Assembly: GCA_016699615.1 (NCBI GenBank)
Contig: CP064984.1
Location: forward strand, 930,001-994,000
DNA: 64,000 nucleotides
DNA from: Sphingobacteriales bacterium
GTDB taxonomy: Bacteria > Bacteroidota > Bacteroidia > Chitinophagales > JADIYW01
Direction: 5' to 3'
Shown piece after piece: positions 25,362-34,485 of this stretch. The first letter of the stretch is position 1; the number at the start of each line of letters is the position of its first letter. The position numbers and the translations under genes were made by a program. Under the pieces are notes generated by a model, which was not told the origin of the DNA, made no database searches, and worked only from the letters and a program-made list of their open reading frames with translations.

Positions 25362-25478
25362 AAAAACAAAATATATTTAGTATATTTGGCAATTATAATA
25401 TCATCAGTTTATATAATTAGTTGCAAGAAGGAATCTAATGATAATGATGCTATTAATTTTATTTATAAAGAAGAATGA
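25362..25478 (+). pseudogene. Truncated lipoprotein remnant
   Basis: An open frame after TAA at 25359 has no ATG: KNKIYLVYLAIIISSVYIISC, then KKESNDNDAINFIYKEE and TGA at 25476-25478. It is a lipoprotein signal peptide with lipobox (IISC-K) followed by 17 residues and a stop. It probably remains from a deleted lipoprotein gene. The rest of the 25116-25530 gap holds only AT-rich DNA in which nothing else was recognised. Confidence 0.3.
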
Positions 25479-25530
25479 GATTAAGTAAAAAATTACCTAA
25501 TCCTTATTCCTATAAAAACAATTACAATTA

Positions 25531-25923
25531 ATGCTTATGAAAAATATATTAACAATTACATTACTTATGTCTTTATTAGAATCTTGTGTAGTAAAAGAAT
25601 GTGATAAGGACATATCAAATATTTATATAAACAATACTTCAAAAGACATCTACTTTACCGTATTTGATAATGATTATATCCAAATAGATACTATATTAAT
25701 TAATGGTCAATTGCTAAAAAACAGATATACTATTGAAAAAGCTGATTCAATAATCATCAACTTTGAGCATGCAAAACAGATTAAGTATCTTTCTGAAATA
25801 GCAGACTGTATAAGCAAAAATATACTTTGTAACGATAGCTATATACTAAAAGATAAATGTCCTAAAATTTATACTTTCACATTCACAGAAGAAGATTATA
25901 ATAATGCGACACCTATTCCTTAG
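25531..25923 (+). CDS. Small lipoprotein of unknown function
   Basis: 130 residues: a signal peptide (LMKNILTITLLMSLLESC) with a lipobox Cys near residue 19 and a Cys-containing mature part (VVKECDKDIS, IADCISKNILCNDSYILKDKCP), in which four more cysteines could form two disulfides. The pattern KYLSEIADC / YTFTFTEEDYNNATPIP is seen in Bacteroidota lipoproteins but no family is certain. An ATG at 25537 is an equally good start. It is isolated between the remnant region and the AsmA gene. Confidence 0.6.
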   Translation: MLMKNILTITLLMSLLESCVVKECDKDISNIYINNTSKDIYFTVFDNDYIQIDTILINGQLLKNRYTIEKADSIIINFEHAKQIKYLSEIADCISKNILCNDSYILKDKCPKIYTFTFTEEDYNNATPIP

Positions 25924-25953
25924 TATACAAAATACAAATCTGAGATAAAATTA

Positions 25954-28608
25954 TTATTTCTGCCAAGGTAGTTTACCTTTAAATTTTTCTTTTAAATCTT
26001 CGCCTGTTTTTTTGATATTATCAACTGGGTTGGTTGCTGTACTATCATTTTTATTACCAGAAATAAGATTATTTAATGTTTGCTTTGCTGTTTCTTTGGC
26101 TTGCGTTTTTAGTGTATCAAAAGTTTGTTTTGCTTCTTCTTTTATTTGTTGCACTTGCTCTTGTACTTGTTCTTTCACTACATCTTTCATTGCACCACTA
26201 CCGATTTTTCCATCTGGTTTGCCTACAGTGATTTTTGGATCTTTGGCTGTGCCTGTTACTTTCAGATTAATTCTTACAACTTCTGGAATTGCGTTATTTA
26301 ATTGTGGTATTGGATTTTTTGCTAATAGATTTTTTGCAAAAGCACCTGCTTCTTGATTTAAATCTTGCCATGGCACATCAATAGCAACTGCATAATCTAA
26401 TGTTTGGTCTAAACCTTGCGAACCACCAACTGTCATGTTCATATTATTTGCTTTTACAGTAAATGGTTGTACTAAAATTCTACCATTAGCTATTGTTGTA
26501 TTGATGTCAATGTTTTCTATTCTTATATTTTCTAATTGTTTCAATTTAGTTGTTTCAATGATTTTTTTCATTGTATTTACGCCACTAATATTTGCCCAAG
26601 GCATTTTGAAATTTGCTGTACCACTTATTGTATTCAATACTGGCGACAAATCTGGTGTTAGTGTAGATGTGATATTCATATTTGAAGTAAAGTTGCCTTC
26701 AATGTGTTTCATAATTGGTGCTGCTTGTTGTGCAACATCAACAAATTTATACACTTCTTGTATGTTAAAATTAGATATATTATAATTTAATTTTGCTGTT
26801 GGTATATCTGTTTTGGTATTATAAAAACCAGAAATGATTGCACTGCCACCTAATAATTGTGCTGAAAGATTATTGAGTGTTAGTTGTTCGTCTTTGATGT
26901 TTGTATTGCCTTCAATATTTTTCAATGTAAGCTTATCGTATAATAATTCTCCAACTTTTGTAGTAGCTATAAAATCTACATTCTTTGGTATACGTACAAC
27001 TTCTTTGGCTTGTTGTGCTTTTGATTGATTGGCACTTGTTGAATCTGGCAGAAATTGGTTGGCATCTATTTTATTTGAATTGATATTTAGTTTTCCTGAA
27101 AGTACTCCATTATTTGATAAAAAATAACCAATGTAGTTTTCTAATTTTCCAGTAATATCAAAATCTGAATTTGCTAATAATGCTTTGCATTGTTCTAATG
27201 CTATGTATTGTGGCGAAAAATTCATTGTCAAATTGCTAACACTCACTGGCTTTGGAACATCTTTGGATGCATACTCAATATTGTTTCCTTGTACAATTCC
27301 ACTTGCTTGAATAGCTGTATAATTTTTCTTTTCTACATCTGACATTCTTGCTTTTATTGCTAAATCTATATTTGCATTACCGCTTAATTTATCTATGTCT
27401 TCCATTGGATAGATTTTTAAAACATTAGCTAGATTTAATTTTCCTTTGGCAAGTAAATTTACATCTGGATCAGAGAGTGGTGTTGCAATTCTTAGTTTTG
27501 CTTGTATTGGTTCTGTTCCCATTTTAAAATCTAGTCTCGAAATATCTATTACAGTTTCGTCTAAGTTGCCTTGTTGGTGCTGAACATTAGCATTTATAAA
27601 AACATTATTTACTGCAGTAGGCAAATCTGGGTATTGAAACTGTCCGTTATCAACTTTTAGTAATGCATTGAAATTTGGGTAATTGTCGCCGACTAAAGTA
27701 CCTTTTGCACTTCCACTTAAGTCTACATTTCCTGATGCTTTTATACTATTAAAATCTTTTGCATAGATTGCTGGAATAAGTGAAAGTATAGATTTAAAAT
27801 TTGTTTTATCTGCTTTGAAATTAACATCAAGGTTTGTTTTGTCTTCTTCTGCTTGCACGAACCCACTGAACAACAAACCTAAATCATTTAATTCTAATTT
27901 ATTATCTTTGAACGTATATTTATTTTCTTTCTGATTAATATTTATTTTACTATCAAATTTAAGTATTGCATTACTCAAGTATTTTATCAATCCTTGTTGA
28001 ACTGATAGCTTCTCAATTTCTGTTGTTGAAATATAATCAAATATATCTGTGCTAAAATCGCCTTTACCTTTATGTTGAATATTTTCTACTTTGAGTACAT
28101 CGCTAGTTTGTAAATTATCATAATATAGATTTACATTATCAAGAATCAGTTTATTTAATGCAAGTTTAAATTTTGATGGTTCACTTGTAGTTGTATCATC
28201 ACTTGGTTTTATAATATTCCAGTTTGCTAGTCCATTTTTATTTACAATAGCATTTAATTTTACATCGTATAATTCAATTGCCTCAACTTTATATTCTTCG
28301 CCTTTTATTACACTCATTATATCCAATGATGCTTTTAAATTACCTAAGTTTAATAATGTATCACCATCAAATTCATTTTTGCCAACAAGTGTTACATCAT
28401 CTAATGATAATGCAATGTTTGGAAAATTTCTAATATTCTTTAATATAGATAAATTTATATCTCCAACATTTGTCTTTGCATCTACCTTTTTTTCAATCTC
28501 ATCGTATGCTAATTGAACGATTTCCTTTTTAAAAACTAACGGAACTATAATTGCCGCAGCAATTAAAACAAAAAATACTGCAGCTATGCCAATTAAAACT
28601 TTCTTCAT
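25954..28608 (-). CDS. AsmA-family protein
   Basis: 884 residues: one N-terminal membrane helix (VLIGIAAVFFVLIAAAIIVPLVF), then the AsmA start domain (EIEKKVDAKTNVGDINLSILKNIRNFPNIALSLDDVTLVG) and long repeated beta structure. AsmA-like proteins are inner-membrane anchored with a periplasmic beta groove and are thought to carry phospholipids to the outer membrane. The C-terminal AsmA region (KAFNFKMPWA-like NFKMPWANISGVNTMKKI, VGGSQGLDQTLDYAVAIDVPW) is present; the last 100 residues are Lys/Gln-rich and coiled. Intact and monocistronic. Confidence 0.88.
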   Translation of the reverse strand: MKKVLIGIAAVFFVLIAAAIIVPLVFKKEIVQLAYDEIEKKVDAKTNVGDINLSILKNIRNFPNIALSLDDVTLVGKNEFDGDTLLNLGNLKASLDIMSVIKGEEYKVEAIELYDVKLNAIVNKNGLANWNIIKPSDDTTTSEPSKFKLALNKLILDNVNLYYDNLQTSDVLKVENIQHKGKGDFSTDIFDYISTTEIEKLSVQQGLIKYLSNAILKFDSKININQKENKYTFKDNKLELNDLGLLFSGFVQAEEDKTNLDVNFKADKTNFKSILSLIPAIYAKDFNSIKASGNVDLSGSAKGTLVGDNYPNFNALLKVDNGQFQYPDLPTAVNNVFINANVQHQQGNLDETVIDISRLDFKMGTEPIQAKLRIATPLSDPDVNLLAKGKLNLANVLKIYPMEDIDKLSGNANIDLAIKARMSDVEKKNYTAIQASGIVQGNNIEYASKDVPKPVSVSNLTMNFSPQYIALEQCKALLANSDFDITGKLENYIGYFLSNNGVLSGKLNINSNKIDANQFLPDSTSANQSKAQQAKEVVRIPKNVDFIATTKVGELLYDKLTLKNIEGNTNIKDEQLTLNNLSAQLLGGSAIISGFYNTKTDIPTAKLNYNISNFNIQEVYKFVDVAQQAAPIMKHIEGNFTSNMNITSTLTPDLSPVLNTISGTANFKMPWANISGVNTMKKIIETTKLKQLENIRIENIDINTTIANGRILVQPFTVKANNMNMTVGGSQGLDQTLDYAVAIDVPWQDLNQEAGAFAKNLLAKNPIPQLNNAIPEVVRINLKVTGTAKDPKITVGKPDGKIGSGAMKDVVKEQVQEQVQQIKEEAKQTFDTLKTQAKETAKQTLNNLISGNKNDSTATNPVDNIKKTGEDLKEKFKGKLPWQK

Positions 28609-28721
28609 GAATAAAAATTATTCCACTAAGATAATCAATGTGTTTGAATGAATTATTAATATTATCTTACATAACATCTATTAAACTTTATGATTTTTTA
28701 TAATTTAATTTATTTATAATA

Positions 28722-30372
28722 ATGAGTTGGATATACAAAACTACAATTTATCAAATTTATCCTAGGTCTTATAAAGACAGGAATGGCGATGGTATTGGCG
28801 ATTTACAAGGCATTATTCAGCAACTAGATTACATAAAAAACTTAGGATTTGAAACCATCTGGATTTCTCCTTTCTATGCTTCGCCTCAAGTAGATTTTGG
28901 GTATGACGTGGCAGACTATTTACAAATAGCTCCAGAATATGGTACGCTAGATGATGCTAAACAATTGATAGATGAATGTCATCAACGAAATTTAAAAATA
29001 GTTTTTGATATGGTGATGAATCATACATCAGACCAACATCCATGGTTTTTAGAATCTAAGCAAAGCAAAAACAATCCAAAAGCTGATTGGTATATTTGGA
29101 AAGACAAACCAAACAATTGGAAAAGTATTGTTAGCCAAAGGTTGGAAATATTGTGCAGAAAGAGATCAATATTATTATGCTTCGTTTCTTCCATTTCAAC
29201 CAGATTTGAATTATAGAAACGAAGAAGTAAGACAAACTATGTTTGATATTTGCAGATTTTGGTTGGCTAATGGTGTTGATGGTTTTCGTTTAGATATTTT
29301 TAATTGCATTATAAAAGATAAAGATTTTAGAGACAATCCATTTTCTTTGAAACATATTATTCCATCGCATGATTATCCTGGTGGAAATTTTCAGCTGAGA
29401 AAATATTCTGTAAATCAAGATGGAAATTTTGCACTTGCAAAAGAACTAAGGCAAGTAATAAATGAATTTGAACCAGAACGAATGTTGCTTGGCGAAGTGT
29501 TTGGCATTCATCAACTAAAAAGAAAATACTTAGGCAATAAAGATGGCTTACATATAATATTTTTATTTGATATATTATATTTTAAATTTAATGCAAAATT
29601 TTTCAAACATAAAATTGAAGAATATGAGCGTGAATATCAACATCCATTGATGCCTACAATTGTTTTCTCCAATCACGATCAATTTAGAAGTATAAGAAGA
29701 ATTGACAATAATGTAGAAAAAGCAAAATTGCTTGCTGTACTAAAACTTACTATTCGTGCAGTGCCTACTACCTACTATGGTGAAGAAATTGGTATGCAAA
29801 ACACCATCATTCCAATAAAAAAAGCAAAAGATACTTTGGCAAAATCGTTTACTTGGGTGCCACAGTTTGTAGCTAATCTATTGCCTGTAGCAATAAACAG
29901 AGATGCTTGCAGAACGCCAATGCAATGGAACAGTGCATTGAACGCAGGATTTTCTACCAACAATACCACATGGCTTCCTGTGCATCAAGATTATGCTACT
30001 TGCAATGTAGAAAATGCTATCCAAAATAAAAATAGCATTTATTATATATACAAAAAATTATTATCAATAAGAAAAGAGAATGAAGTATTGCAATCTGGTA
30101 GAATACAAATCATTGATATAAAAAATAAAAATGTATTGGCATATGAGCGTAGTTTAGACCATACTAATTTATTGATTGTAATAAATTTTTCTAGCAAGTC
30201 ACAAAATATTGTACTTCCTGATACTTATAATAATTGCAACTTACTATTTTCTATACATGCTACTCAAACTAGTAATGCGATATTAGGTTTAGATGCTTGG
30301 ATTTTAAAAAGAAATAGCTTAATAGCTAATTTTGACAAACTGAAGGTATCTTTTATTCTCACTTGGAATTAA
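28722..30372 (+). pseudogene. GH13 alpha-glucosidase/oligo-1,6-glucosidase, frameshifted
   Basis: The first frame reads TTIYQIYPRSYKDRNGDGIGDLQGI, IWISPFYASPQVDFGYDVADY and VFDMVMNHTSDQHPWF, then goes astray at about 29135. The second resumes KGWKYCAERDQYYYASFLPFQPDLNYRNEEV and has the catalytic GFRLDIFN (nucleophile Asp), LLGEVFG (acid Glu) and FSNHDQFR (Asp). Removing one C of CC at about 29136-29137 gives 549 residues in whole codons. Such enzymes hydrolyse alpha-glucosidic bonds of small maltodextrins in the cytoplasm. No signal peptide. The end overlaps the convergent secreted-protein gene. Confidence 0.85.
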
Positions 30373-31797
30373 GATAGAGTTTGCATCTAATTGTGTTGCT
30401 TTTTTAGGCAATAAGTTTAGTTCTTCTTTTAATGTATTTAAAATACTTAATCGTTTGTACTTGCCATTTGGATTTACGTTGTATTCTACAAAATTTCCTG
30501 AGTTGCTAATATCTTCATTATAGATAAATTTTAGCACATTGTTTGCCTCAAATAAGCTAAACGAAGATCTATAGGCATCATCATTTTCGCTTTGTTGTGT
30601 TTTATAAATATAATTTTTCCAATCTACTTTTCCGTTATTTGCAACTGAATATATAATTATATCTCCAATATTATTTTTTTGTATTGTTCTTACTGTTTGT
30701 GGTATACTTCCAAAAACTGGATTGTAGTAATTGCTGGTAACTGGTCTATCTTGAATTTCGTATGAGAATTCTCCTTCTACAGCAAAAACAAAACCACCAT
30801 CGCTGCGTGGAATTATCTTTTTTGGTGATAATGTAAATACTTTATCTCTCCAATTTTTTAATTCATAAGTTTGACTATTCTTTACTTCTTCTTCAGTAAC
30901 TTGCGTATATTTTTCAGTTAAAATATTATTGGTGCGCAAATCTACTATTCTATAATAAAATCCTAAGTCTTCTTTATTGACTTGATTTTTATAAGCACAC
31001 AAAATGTATAAGATGTCTTTCTCTAAATTAATATCTGAAATCAATTTCTTAAATGCAATATTATAGTCTTTTATTTCTGACTCAAATATAGTTTTTGAAT
31101 CTTGATTATAAATTAGAACTGTGTATTTATCAAAAGAATAGTCATCATTATTCCATCTATCTTCTTGACCAAAAATTCCATAAACAAATCCGTTGTTATT
31201 AATTTTTACTGAGCGCACAGAAATATTATCAGTGCCATTAACAGTAAATAAATTTTTTGTTAATGCTTTAAAATTTGCATCGTAGCTAGCAAAACGTATA
31301 TGTGTATTTCCTTTATTTTTAATTATTGTAAATGATAATATTTTAGAATTGTCTGGAGATGATTTGGTGTAAAAATGGTTTTTATTATCTAATTTTGCTG
31401 AAATAGAATCTAGGGTAACATACTCTATAATATTTAGATTTTTCCCAAACACAATGCCTTTGCAATATTGTATATCATACGTATTTTGCACATAAGTTAC
31501 TAGAATTTTATCATTCAAAAGTACCACGTCTTCTATGCTGTTGCTTTGTATGGCAATATCTTTCTTTGCTATAGAATTTAGCTTATCATCTAAAATACTA
31601 AGTTGATGACTTGATTCTCCATAATAATAAATTACTGTACCTAATTCATTTTTTCCAAGTATTTCGTAATCTGCAAACTTATTTAATATTTTTTCTTGCG
31701 ATGATGTATATACATTTTGTGCATGTACTGTTTGTTGAAGACAAGCTAATATTAAGCATAAAGCTAATGATATAATATTTTGTGCAATGTATCTCAT
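30319..31797 (-). CDS. Secreted protein of unknown function
   Basis: 492 residues from ATG 31797 with a signal peptide (RYIAQNIISLALCLILACLQQTVHAQ). The mature part is beta-rich with repeating blocks such as DKILVTYVQNTYDIQYCKGIVFGKNLNIIEY, RFASYDANFKALTKNLF and GGFVFAVEGEFSYE, consistent with a beta-propeller of unknown type. No catalytic motif was recognised. It begins five bases after the OppC-like permease and is probably the last gene of that operon. Its end overlaps the convergent GH13 gene by 54 bases. Confidence 0.7.
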   Translation of the reverse strand: MRYIAQNIISLALCLILACLQQTVHAQNVYTSSQEKILNKFADYEILGKNELGTVIYYYGESSHQLSILDDKLNSIAKKDIAIQSNSIEDVVLLNDKILVTYVQNTYDIQYCKGIVFGKNLNIIEYVTLDSISAKLDNKNHFYTKSSPDNSKILSFTIIKNKGNTHIRFASYDANFKALTKNLFTVNGTDNISVRSVKINNNGFVYGIFGQEDRWNNDDYSFDKYTVLIYNQDSKTIFESEIKDYNIAFKKLISDINLEKDILYILCAYKNQVNKEDLGFYYRIVDLRTNNILTEKYTQVTEEEVKNSQTYELKNWRDKVFTLSPKKIIPRSDGGFVFAVEGEFSYEIQDRPVTSNYYNPVFGSIPQTVRTIQKNNIGDIIIYSVANNGKVDWKNYIYKTQQSENDDAYRSSFSLFEANNVLKFIYNEDISNSGNFVEYNVNPNGKYKRLSILNTLKEELNLLPKKATQLDANSILIPSENKRYLQFVKISY

Positions 31798-31802
31798 CAA
31801 AA

Positions 31803-33050
31803 TTATTTTTTCTGTCTTGGGTCTAATGCATCAGTCAATCCTTCTCCAATTAAATTAAATAAAGTTACAGTTAGGAAAATAGCAAATCCTGGAAATATAG
31901 CAACCCACAATTCTGATTTTCCTCCACCTGCTAAAGATAACAATTTTCCCCAAGTTAATGTTTCAGGTGGTATACCTAAACCTAAAAATGATAAGAATGA
32001 TTCTATTAATATAGCTGCTGCTATACCAAATGCAATTGTAATTAAAACTGGTCCTATGGCATTCGGAATAGCATGTTTTATAAGTACTCTCCATTTTGAA
32101 TAGCCTAATGCATCTGCTGCTTCAATATACTCTAGATTTCTAATTTTTAATAACTCAGCTCTGATAAATCTTGCAATTTCTGTCCATGAGGTAAGCCCAA
32201 TTACAACCATAACTAGAAATATACTTGGTTTTGCAATGGCAACAATTCCTATAATTAAAAATAATCGTGGTATAGAAACTAAGATTTCAATTAATCTTTG
32301 TACTAAAATATCAATAGGTATTGCTGATTTCTTTTTAAAGAATGGTATTGGCTTTAAAATAAAGCCTGCGAAATATGCTATGCAAATTGATAATAAAATA
32401 ATAGCTAATCCTAAGAATAATTTTTTGAATGTAAATGCATAAAAGAATCCAAAGAATAAAAATATTGCAAGCATCAACATACTTGCTCTTGAAATTCGCA
32501 ATCTATTATCGCCAAAGAAACCAGCTAATGCACCTAATATTATACCTATAATACTTGCAATAGACATAGAAATTATACCTACTAAAAATGCTACTCTTGT
32601 TCCATGTATTAATGCTGATAAAATATCTCTGCCAATTGATTCTGTTCCTAGCCAATGTCTCCATCTGACACTTGGTACGTCTTGTTTTTGGAATGGCGAT
32701 ACATATCCAAAATTTAGAATATCTTGTGTATTTGGAGAATATGGAATTAATGGTCTTATTGCAAAATCAAATTTTGTATCAATCCAAGAAATATTATTTA
32801 ATTCTGCATTTGGTTTGGTTAATTTTAAACTAGATAAATATTCATTAAATATTGGAAAATATGTTTTGCCTTCATATGTGCAAACTATTGGTTTTTCATT
32901 TGCCAATACATCTGCAAAGATTGCTATAAATGCCATAAATACTACAATGTATAATGATATTACAGCACGTTTATTGCGTTTAAACTGTCTTTTAACATAA
33001 GACCAATAATCTTGCTTGATAGCTGGTGTATTATTATTCGTTTCTGTCAT
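31803..33050 (-). CDS. Peptide ABC transporter permease, OppC/DppC type
   Basis: 415 residues from ATG 33050 (an upstream start at 33086 overlaps oppB and adds 12 residues). TM1 YVVFMAFIAIFADVLA, a periplasmic loop, then LGTESIGRDILSALIHGTRVAFLVGIISMSIASIIGIILGALAGFFGD, the DppC-type start. The EAA loop GYSKWRVLIKHAIPNAIGPVLITIAFGI, which docks to the ATPase, is intact, as is the C-terminal LFNLIGEGLTDALDPRQKK. Second permease of the operon, immediately after OppB. Confidence 0.92.
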   Translation of the reverse strand: MTETNNNTPAIKQDYWSYVKRQFKRNKRAVISLYIVVFMAFIAIFADVLANEKPIVCTYEGKTYFPIFNEYLSSLKLTKPNAELNNISWIDTKFDFAIRPLIPYSPNTQDILNFGYVSPFQKQDVPSVRWRHWLGTESIGRDILSALIHGTRVAFLVGIISMSIASIIGIILGALAGFFGDNRLRISRASMLMLAIFLFFGFFYAFTFKKLFLGLAIILLSICIAYFAGFILKPIPFFKKKSAIPIDILVQRLIEILVSIPRLFLIIGIVAIAKPSIFLVMVVIGLTSWTEIARFIRAELLKIRNLEYIEAADALGYSKWRVLIKHAIPNAIGPVLITIAFGIAAAILIESFLSFLGLGIPPETLTWGKLLSLAGGGKSELWVAIFPGFAIFLTVTLFNLIGEGLTDALDPRQKK

Positions 33051-33054
33051 TGCA

Positions 33055-34476
33055 TTATTTTTTATCAAACTTAATTCTTGGATCAACTACTGCATATAAA
33101 ATATCTGCTACTAAATAACCAACTAATGTTAGAATTGCAGAAAACATTACTATAGTGTACACAATTGGATAATCTCTTGCCAACAAGGCTTCGTAAGCTG
33201 TTTTTCCCATTCCTGGAATTGTGAACTTAAATTCTAAAATTACAGCACCACTTATCAGCAATGGGAATACATTGGCAAATAATGTGATGATTGGAATTAG
33301 TGAATTTTTCAATGCATGTTTCCACAATACAGTTTCTTCGTCTAAGCCTTTAGCTCTTGCAGTTCTTATATAATCTTGTGACAAAGTATTAATCATTGCA
33401 CCACGCATTTGTCTTGATAAAAATGCTAAGCTTCCATAAGTAAAACAAATAATTGGTAAAATTAGATGATGTGTTCTTGTCCAAATTTTTTCTATGAGTG
33501 ACATTGAGTCATCAATTTGTCCAATTCCATTTGCTGGATAAAAGTCAAAGAAATCGCCTCCTCCAAAAAATAGAATTAATAAGGTTGCAACCCAGAAATT
33601 TGGTAATGAATACAACACAAATAATGATGTAGATATACTTTGGTCTTTTAGATTATCTTTATTTGCTGCTGATGTAATTCCTAATGGAATAGAAATTAAA
33701 TAAGTAAGTACGATAGAAATAAAACTTAGTATTAATGTCCATCTTACTGCGCCCCAAATTACGCTTTTCACTGGTCTTCCATCTTGGAATGATGTGCCAA
33801 AATCTCCTTGAATAAAATTTGTAATCCAATTGTGAAATTGATTATTTGTGCCATACCAATGAATTGCTGGTATTAATCTTTTATTTGGTGTAGCTTGTTC
33901 TTTTATTGATGCATATGCATTTTCAGTCTTTACTGCAGAAGTTTGTAACTTATCTTTCAGTGCTACATCTTTATTAATATTTGCATTGATGTCATCGAAT
34001 GCGTGTAATACAACAGCATCATCACTTTCAATAAAAAGCTTTTGTATATTTTCTCTGATTGAAATAAGTAAATCTGCATTTGATGAATCTGATACTACAT
34101 CTGCTGTTTGATAAGAGAATTGTTGCAATTGTTTGTAGTAGGTGTCAATTTCAGTCCAATTACCATATTTATCAACTAAATTAGATAAATTTTGTCTGTG
34201 GAATTTTTTAGGTATTGTATATAAATCTTTAGGTGTTGCTTGGTTAGACACTGAAAAATAGAATACTGGCAAATCTAAACCTAGTTCTTTTCTTTTTGCT
34301 ATGTATGCTTCTTCTGATGCTTTTGCATTTGCACTACTTCCTGCATCATTGTTGGTGGTTAGCATTTGCTCTACTGGATCTCCAGGCACACTCACACTAA
34401 GGTAGAATGTAGCTAATGCTATCATTAACAAAGTAGGAATAAAAATCAATATGCGTTTTAATATATATTTAAACAT
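33055..34476 (-). CDS. Peptide ABC transporter permease, OppB/DppB type
   Basis: 473 residues, longer than the E. coli protein because of a large insertion after TM1 (about residues 60-225), a trait of Bacteroidota OppB. FKYILKRILIFIPTLLMIALATFYLSVSVPGDP is the OppB start; LTYLISIPLGITSA, LSQDYIRTARAKGLDEETVLWKHALKNSLIPIITL (EAA loop) and GYLVADILYAVVDPRIKFD complete the fold. It forms the channel with OppC. Nine bases downstream of the binding-protein gene. Confidence 0.93.
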   Translation of the reverse strand: MFKYILKRILIFIPTLLMIALATFYLSVSVPGDPVEQMLTTNNDAGSSANAKASEEAYIAKRKELGLDLPVFYFSVSNQATPKDLYTIPKKFHRQNLSNLVDKYGNWTEIDTYYKQLQQFSYQTADVVSDSSNADLLISIRENIQKLFIESDDAVVLHAFDDINANINKDVALKDKLQTSAVKTENAYASIKEQATPNKRLIPAIHWYGTNNQFHNWITNFIQGDFGTSFQDGRPVKSVIWGAVRWTLILSFISIVLTYLISIPLGITSAANKDNLKDQSISTSLFVLYSLPNFWVATLLILFFGGGDFFDFYPANGIGQIDDSMSLIEKIWTRTHHLILPIICFTYGSLAFLSRQMRGAMINTLSQDYIRTARAKGLDEETVLWKHALKNSLIPIITLFANVFPLLISGAVILEFKFTIPGMGKTAYEALLARDYPIVYTIVMFSAILTLVGYLVADILYAVVDPRIKFDKK

Positions 34477-34485
34477 TTTATACTA

